13,225 nucleotides of DNA from positions 77,335 to 90,559 of the forward strand of contig NAOQ01000293.1 in NCBI GenBank assembly GCA_002751075.1, in the 5' to 3' direction. Numbering within the stretch: position 1 is the stretch's first letter; every line of letters begins with the position of its first letter. This document shows, piece after piece, positions 9,476 to 13,225 of this stretch. Both the position numbers and the translations under genes were made by a program. The DNA is from Ichthyophonus hoferi (taxonomy: Eukaryota > Opisthokonta > Ichthyosporea > Ichthyophonida > Ichthyophonidae). The notes under the pieces are model-generated. The model saw only the letters and a program-made list of their open reading frames with translations, did not search any database and was not told the DNA's origin.

Positions 9476-10500
9476 TTGTTTATAGTAATATTGTATGTCG
9501 TTACCCGTGTCTCTATTGGTTGTTTACTTTCCTTTTATCCTTTTGCACTTCTTGTTCATCGCAGATATCAATATAGTTAAGCTTCACATTTCGATCAAAA
9601 TGGAAATGGGATAGATACTTATTAGTTAATGCAATTCACAAGAGCCTTACGAGGCTACTAGAATTTATTGATCATAACTTGATCGTAATTTCTCCATTAC
9701 TAGTCGTTCTTTCGGAGTTGACTATCTTGCAATAGGAGATAATAACTACAACACAATGGTGATAATTACTACATAGGCTGTAATCTATAGGTATCACCAG
9801 ACAAAGTATCCTCTTTATCACTGCGGTCTTTTCTACTACATTTTAGCCTTCCACAACTCACCAGATTATTGTATTTTGAGTGCAAAAAATGTACAACCTG
9901 CTACAGTACGAACCATTTACTTAGTCTAGGCGTAGTGTTTTGTGCTAAAAAAGCATTTCTCCGTAATAATCAGCTAAAACTCCGAGTGAATAGTTTTTAT
10001 TCTGATCATTAGTCTAACTGAAGGTTGAACATTAAATGTATGATCAGTACAGCAAAAGTGGAAGAGATGCTGTGGCTCATACATTACATTTGACATTATC
10101 CTTTGAGTGTATACCAGTGGATTCATAGGTATTTTTCTAACTAGATCGCAGAAATTTTGTCTAAGCTATTGTTACCTACCGTAGGAGTATCACACTATAC
10201 ATATTACATATACGGTCTCTATCTTGGTATATTTAAAACTTTATATATAATAGAAAAACCACTACAGTGTTTATATATCTGCAAGGTTGTTAATGGATTT
10301 TGGCTAGTTATCAGTGCCTTGTTTATTTATTATTCTTGAGAGCTCACTACGTCAAGCAGTAATTAATATTACAGGGCTAAATGTTGATAAAAACTAAAAA
10401 AAGATTGATCATAAGTCATTATAACCGTATTAGGTAATTAGTGGCTTTTAGCGCCATAAAACTACCAATGCCTGACAAGGACCATTTTATAAAACAATAA
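9476..10500. other. Intergenic, with a short family-2 fragment
   Basis: It is AT-rich. A piece of repeat family 2 can be read at 9727-9790. Minus-strand frames around 9960-10030 show a short protein-like run, too short to call. No RNA gene or exon is supported. Confidence 0.5.
9727..9790 (+). repeat. Dispersed repeat family 2, copy C (right-end fragment)
   Basis: TTGCAATAGGAGATAATAAC and the following GATAATTACTACATAGGCTG and TAATCTATAG align with the last 65 bases of copies A and B. The upstream part is not recognisable. Confidence 0.5.
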
Positions 10501-10514
10501 CAGCCGATTATACA

Positions 10515-10760
10515 TAAATTATACACATATATACATACATACACATATATACATATATACGTGTATGCATATGTATATGATATGTATATGCATACATATA
10601 TATACGTCCTATTATATATATATATATGTACACATATGTAATATCCTAATATACTATCATAATATACTATCATACTTGCTAGCATAAGCATATACGTGCA
10701 TTATATTTATCGTACATATATCATACTATCATACTACATACAATCATATATATGTATACA
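10515..10760. repeat. (TACATA)/(TATG)-type simple-repeat tract
   Basis: Degenerate TACATA, TATATG and ATACTATCAT words run for about 245 bp upstream of the right-hand gene. The open frame that crosses it is low-complexity and not a gene. Confidence 0.85.
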
Positions 10761-10776
10761 CAAAGGTCTAAGCATA

Positions 10777-10792
10777 CCTACCTACCTACCTA
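10777..10792 (+). repeat. (CCTA)4 microsatellite
   Basis: Four perfect CCTA units about 45 bp before the ATG of the right-hand gene, so probably in its promoter or 5' UTR. Confidence 0.9.
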
Positions 10793-10835
10793 CACAACAT
10801 CTTGCACCCTAATCCTGTAGGCCATTTAGAGCAGC

Positions 10836-10936
10836 ATGGATATACCTACAACCCCTCCCTCCTCTGGCCCTATGCTAGATTATACCGAGCTATCTAGTGT
10901 AGCCGAAGGTGAGTCATTCCTTTTATTTTTACGTAG

Positions 10937-10971
<35 letters not shown>

Positions 10972-12905
10972 ACATGACATATGCTTGTAGCTATCCTACG
11001 TTATAAATACATTTTTTGAGACCTTCCTTTGACTGGCCTACTTTTTATTGCACAGATAACCAATCTTCCTAGTATACAGTGGTACAGTATTAAAGATATT
11101 AAGTATGACATGTTAATACACAAGTAGAGATTCATTTCCTCTCTCCCTATCCCATGCTTATTCTTTTATTATGTTTCCAGTTTTATGAATCCCTCTCCTT
11201 TCTCTCTCTCTATTCTATTATAGTACCCTATACTTGATAAAGATATATATATATATATTTCATTAAACAAATACACCGATACTTGTTTAGAGTTTAGCGC
11301 TTTAAAAATCCAAACCGTACACGGGGTATATGTCCTTTTATCTTTCCTTTTACGATTGGTTCCTTGTCATTTCATTAGCATGTGTACGGAAGAGGTTGGC
11401 ATATATATATTGACATAGATCATTTTACGATATAGCATGATATCGCATAATGTTATGTAGTATAATTTGGTATATTGTAATTTGCCAAAACAATGGAATA
11501 CGAATACAGTATAGTATAATATACTATAATACAATACAATGTAACAACATGCTCTGCAATACAGCATATCTGACCTATGGCGTGGTATGGTTGTAACAGA
11601 TATCTTAGATTTCAGTGGCACAGAAGGTATAAGTCTCACCGTAGATAGGATTATTACCTCACAGTTTGGTACGTTGATGTAGTGAGTATTGTAAATGTAT
11701 GTGTGTATGTATCTATATATATATACATACCTTATTACGTATACATATAATACATATAGATATTACATATACATATACATATTACATACATATTACATAT
11801 TACATATAGATATACATATATATATATATTACATATGCATATACATATTACATATAGATATACATATAGATATACATATAGATATATATATATATATATT
11901 ACATATGCATATACATATTACATATATATGTACATAGATATATGAATATACCTATGCCTATGCTTATACCTATATATATACACATAAACATATATCTATA
12001 CCGATATATACATATACATACACATAAACATAAACATAAACATATACCTATAACTATAACCATACATATTATTACCATACCTACCATAGATAGCCCTTCT
12101 CTTCTCACCCCTTCCCTCTTCCTCTCTCTCTCCCTCTTCTGCTATACTTACTACCCTCCAAGTGGCCCCCCTACAGGCAAGACCCTGTCGCTAGGCTTTC
12201 TTACCAACTCTCCTAACTCTTTGGCTCTTCGCTATTCGTCCCTCCCCCAACCACGTGCTTTTACCTCTCTCGTCCATCCACCAGGTACTAAATAGCCTTA
12301 TATAGTTAATTTTTATAGTGACGTCATAGTATATGTCCTGAGGTTGGGTGGGCTCTCTGTGGTCGTATATGATGTGCAATGAGATAGATATATAGTTTTA
12401 TACTATATTAAGTGTGTGTTTTTTCATATATATATATATATATATATTATAGGGTACCTATCTATCTACCTTTTCAGTGCCATTAATTAACTCCTTTAAC
12501 ATAGCCAATAAGCCACTAGGTCTTAATTAATCACCAATATAAACTAGCACTTTAATAATACAGCCAATCAGCACTAACACTAAATTACCACCGCCAATAA
12601 ATACTAAGTACGTTAATATTACCCCTTATGAATACCTACCCCAACCAAGCCATTAGCCAATCAAGATTCACTATCCACACATAACATAGCAATACAACCA
12701 ATCTACGCCTCCCTGCCTTTCTGACCAGCCAATGAGCACAGGGTTATTTACTTCACAGGACGAAGGCTTACAGGCGGGTAGTATCATCACTACGACTATT
12801 GGAGAAGACCTGGGGCTAGAAGTCCAGGTAGAACATAGTATACTACCTAGCTATAAGATCGGTGCTACCTGGTGGAATGGGGGTGGGCTCCAGCCTAGGT
12901 TTCAG
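10836..12905 (+). CDS. Probable TOM40-like mitochondrial beta-barrel porin, partial (5' four exons)
   Basis: Exons are 10836-10908, 11600-11668, 12177-12284 and 12742-12905 (414 nt, 138 residues); junctions one to three are all phase 1, and the last donor, CAG|GTAAGC, is phase 0. Donors are GAAG|GTGAGT, TTTG|GTACGT and CCAG|GTACTA. Acceptors are TGTAACAG, CCTACAG and GAGCACAG after a pyrimidine tract. The protein starts MDIPTTPPSSGPML (Pro-rich), then GTEGISLTVDRIITSQF (31-47), resembling TOM40 MEGVKLTVNKGLSNHF, then alternating hydrophobic strands (GLQAGSIITTTIGEDLGLEVQVEH, 92-115, against TOM40 [22 protein letters not shown]), WWNGGG and PRFQ. Known role of TOM40: the protein-conducting channel of the outer mitochondrial membrane translocase. 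The gene model is well supported; the family call is a pattern match by eye, and another porin_3 protein is possible. The gene continues past the right edge. Confidence 0.6.
10909..11599 (+). other. Intron 1 of the TOM40-like gene
   Basis: A 691-bp GT-AG intron with an (AC)11(AT)6 tract and a short (TA)n run near 11242-11258. No further in-frame exon was found; an acceptor-like CAG at about 11180 leads straight into a stop. Confidence 0.65.
10937..10970. repeat. (AC)n(AT)n microsatellite
   Basis: Eleven AC units followed by about six AT units, shortly after the first donor site of the TOM40-like gene. Confidence 0.95.
11690..12066. repeat. TACATA/GATATA degenerate satellite in intron 2
   Basis: About 375 bp of TACATA, TTACATA, GATATACATATA and CATAAA words in shifting order, filling most of the 508-bp intron between 11668 and 12177. 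The open frames that cross it on both strands are Tyr/Ile/His-rich translations of the repeat, not genes. The intron then ends in a C/T-rich tract (12090-12175) before the acceptor. Confidence 0.92.
12319..12326. promoter_or_regulatory. Perfect CRE palindrome TGACGTCA
   Basis: The consensus full site for CREB/ATF-family bZIP factors, lying about 180 bp before the CCAAT array in intron 3. Function is inferred; a single 8-mer can occur by chance. Confidence 0.25.
12480..12741 (+). repeat. Degenerate ~30-bp tandem array carrying seven CCAAT boxes
   Basis: CCAAT occurs at 12505, 12534, 12564, 12594, 12657, 12698 and 12729, all on the plus strand; the steps are 29, 30, 30, 63, 41 and 31 bp. The first units share more than the pentamer: CCAAT, then an ACTA(G)CAC-like word, then TTAAT. 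This suggests a decayed minisatellite. Several boxes match the NF-Y core (AGCCAATCAG). The block is G-poor on the plus strand. The last box is 9 bp before the exon 4 acceptor. Confidence 0.7.
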
Positions 12906-12940
12906 GTAAGCAGAGGCGTTTATAGGGTTTGTAATGTTGA

Positions 12941-13225
12941 GTATTGTAGTATTATAGTGTTACAGTATTATAGTGTTATAGTATTATAGTGTTATAGTAT
13001 TATAGTGTTATAGTATTATAGTGTTATAGTATTATAGTGTTATAATATTATAGTGTTATAGTATTATAATATTATAGTATTATAGTGTTATATATTATAG
13101 TATTATAGTGTTATGGTGTTATGGTGTTATAGTATTATAGTGTTATAGTATTATAGTATTATAATGTTATAGTATTATAGTGTTATAGTGTTATAGTATT
13201 ATAATTTATAGTATTATAGTATTAT
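12941..13225 (+). repeat. 16-bp tandem array GTATTATAGTGTTATA, running off the right edge
   Basis: At least 17 alternating half-units TATTATAG and TGTTATAG with few substitutions and some single-base length changes. It begins 35 bp after the exon 4 donor, so it lies in intron 4 of the TOM40-like gene. Its full length is not visible. Confidence 0.95.

Larger units (their letters stand above)
12285..12741 (+). other. Intron 3 of the TOM40-like gene
   Basis: A 457-bp phase-1 intron from CCAG|GTACTA to GAGCACAG|GG. It holds a perfect CRE-type TGACGTCA, a (TA)n tract at 12426-12447 and the CCAAT array. The acceptor is preceded by CTCCCTGCCTTTCTG. The later AG at 12757-12758 was considered and is out of phase with exon 3. 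Confidence 0.65.

Noticed and set aside
9960-10030. Short minus-strand protein-like run (SLGVLADYYGEMLF)
   Set aside because: Only about 22 codons between stops with no partner exon; it may be a relic, but the evidence is too thin.
10555-10610. Palindrome-like GTATGCATATG...CATATGCATAC as a structured RNA or operator
   Set aside because: Imperfect dyads are expected in TA/CATA simple repeats, and nothing else supports a function.
10419-10691. 90-codon minus-strand open frame rich in Tyr, Ile and Cys
   Set aside because: It is a translation of the TACATA/TATG simple repeat rather than a protein.
11367-11639. 90-codon minus-strand open frame
   Set aside because: It crosses the exon 2 region of the plus-strand TOM40-like gene on the opposite strand and is composed largely of Tyr/Leu-rich low-complexity sequence.
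12171-12200. GPPTGKT as a P-loop NTPase motif
   Set aside because: The GPPT part lies before the splice acceptor, so the motif exists only in unspliced DNA; it also lacks the normal G-x4-GK spacing.
12759-12905. Exon 4 of the TOM40-like gene starting at 12759 (CACAG|GAC)
   Set aside because: This start needs a phase-0 upstream exon, but exon 3 ends in phase 1 and would run into an early stop. The acceptor at 12741/12742 keeps phase and has the better pyrimidine tract.
1-13225. CRISPR array, bacterial operon or viral element
   Set aside because: The genes are intron-bearing eukaryotic ones. The tandem arrays lack spacers, and no viral or retroelement protein is recognisable.

Overview
The window looks like nuclear DNA from an invertebrate animal: AT-rich, intron-bearing genes, long stretches without genes, many simple repeats, and two dispersed repeat families. 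The gene set fits an animal: a sterol C5-desaturase and an EGF-domain O-GlcNAc transferase (EOGT) with an ER-retention tail. A sponge or another early-branching animal with short introns is my best guess, but this is inference from composition and gene style only.

Layout, left to right. 1-1174: the 5' half of a sterol C5-desaturase gene (SC5D) on the minus strand; three coding exons are visible and the 3' half lies beyond the left edge. 1175-3590: intergenic, with two copies of dispersed repeat family 1. 3591-7000: a complete minus-strand EOGT gene in three coding exons (7000-5888, 5113-4969, 3802-3591), predicted 489 residues, from a signal peptide to a C-terminal KDEL. Its first intron holds a copy of repeat family 2 and a U-rich tract; its second holds a strongly G-poor block. 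7001-10800: gene-poor, with a possible hAT-like transposon end, further copies of both repeat families, and an unrecognised minus-strand coding-like patch (about 8490-8901). 10836-12905 and onward: the 5' part of a plus-strand gene in four phase-compatible exons that runs off the right edge. Its first 138 residues best resemble the start of a TOM40-type mitochondrial beta-barrel porin. Its introns carry long TACATA-type repeats, a run of seven CCAAT boxes at roughly 30-bp steps, and a 16-bp tandem array at the window end.

SC5D and EOGT both act in the ER (sterol synthesis; O-GlcNAc on secreted and Notch-type EGF repeats), and the third gene is probably mitochondrial. Nothing indicates that the three form one pathway. 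Most of the window is ordinary. The best leads are the phased CCAAT array, in-frame alternative splice donors in two genes, the coding-like patch, and the repeat families.
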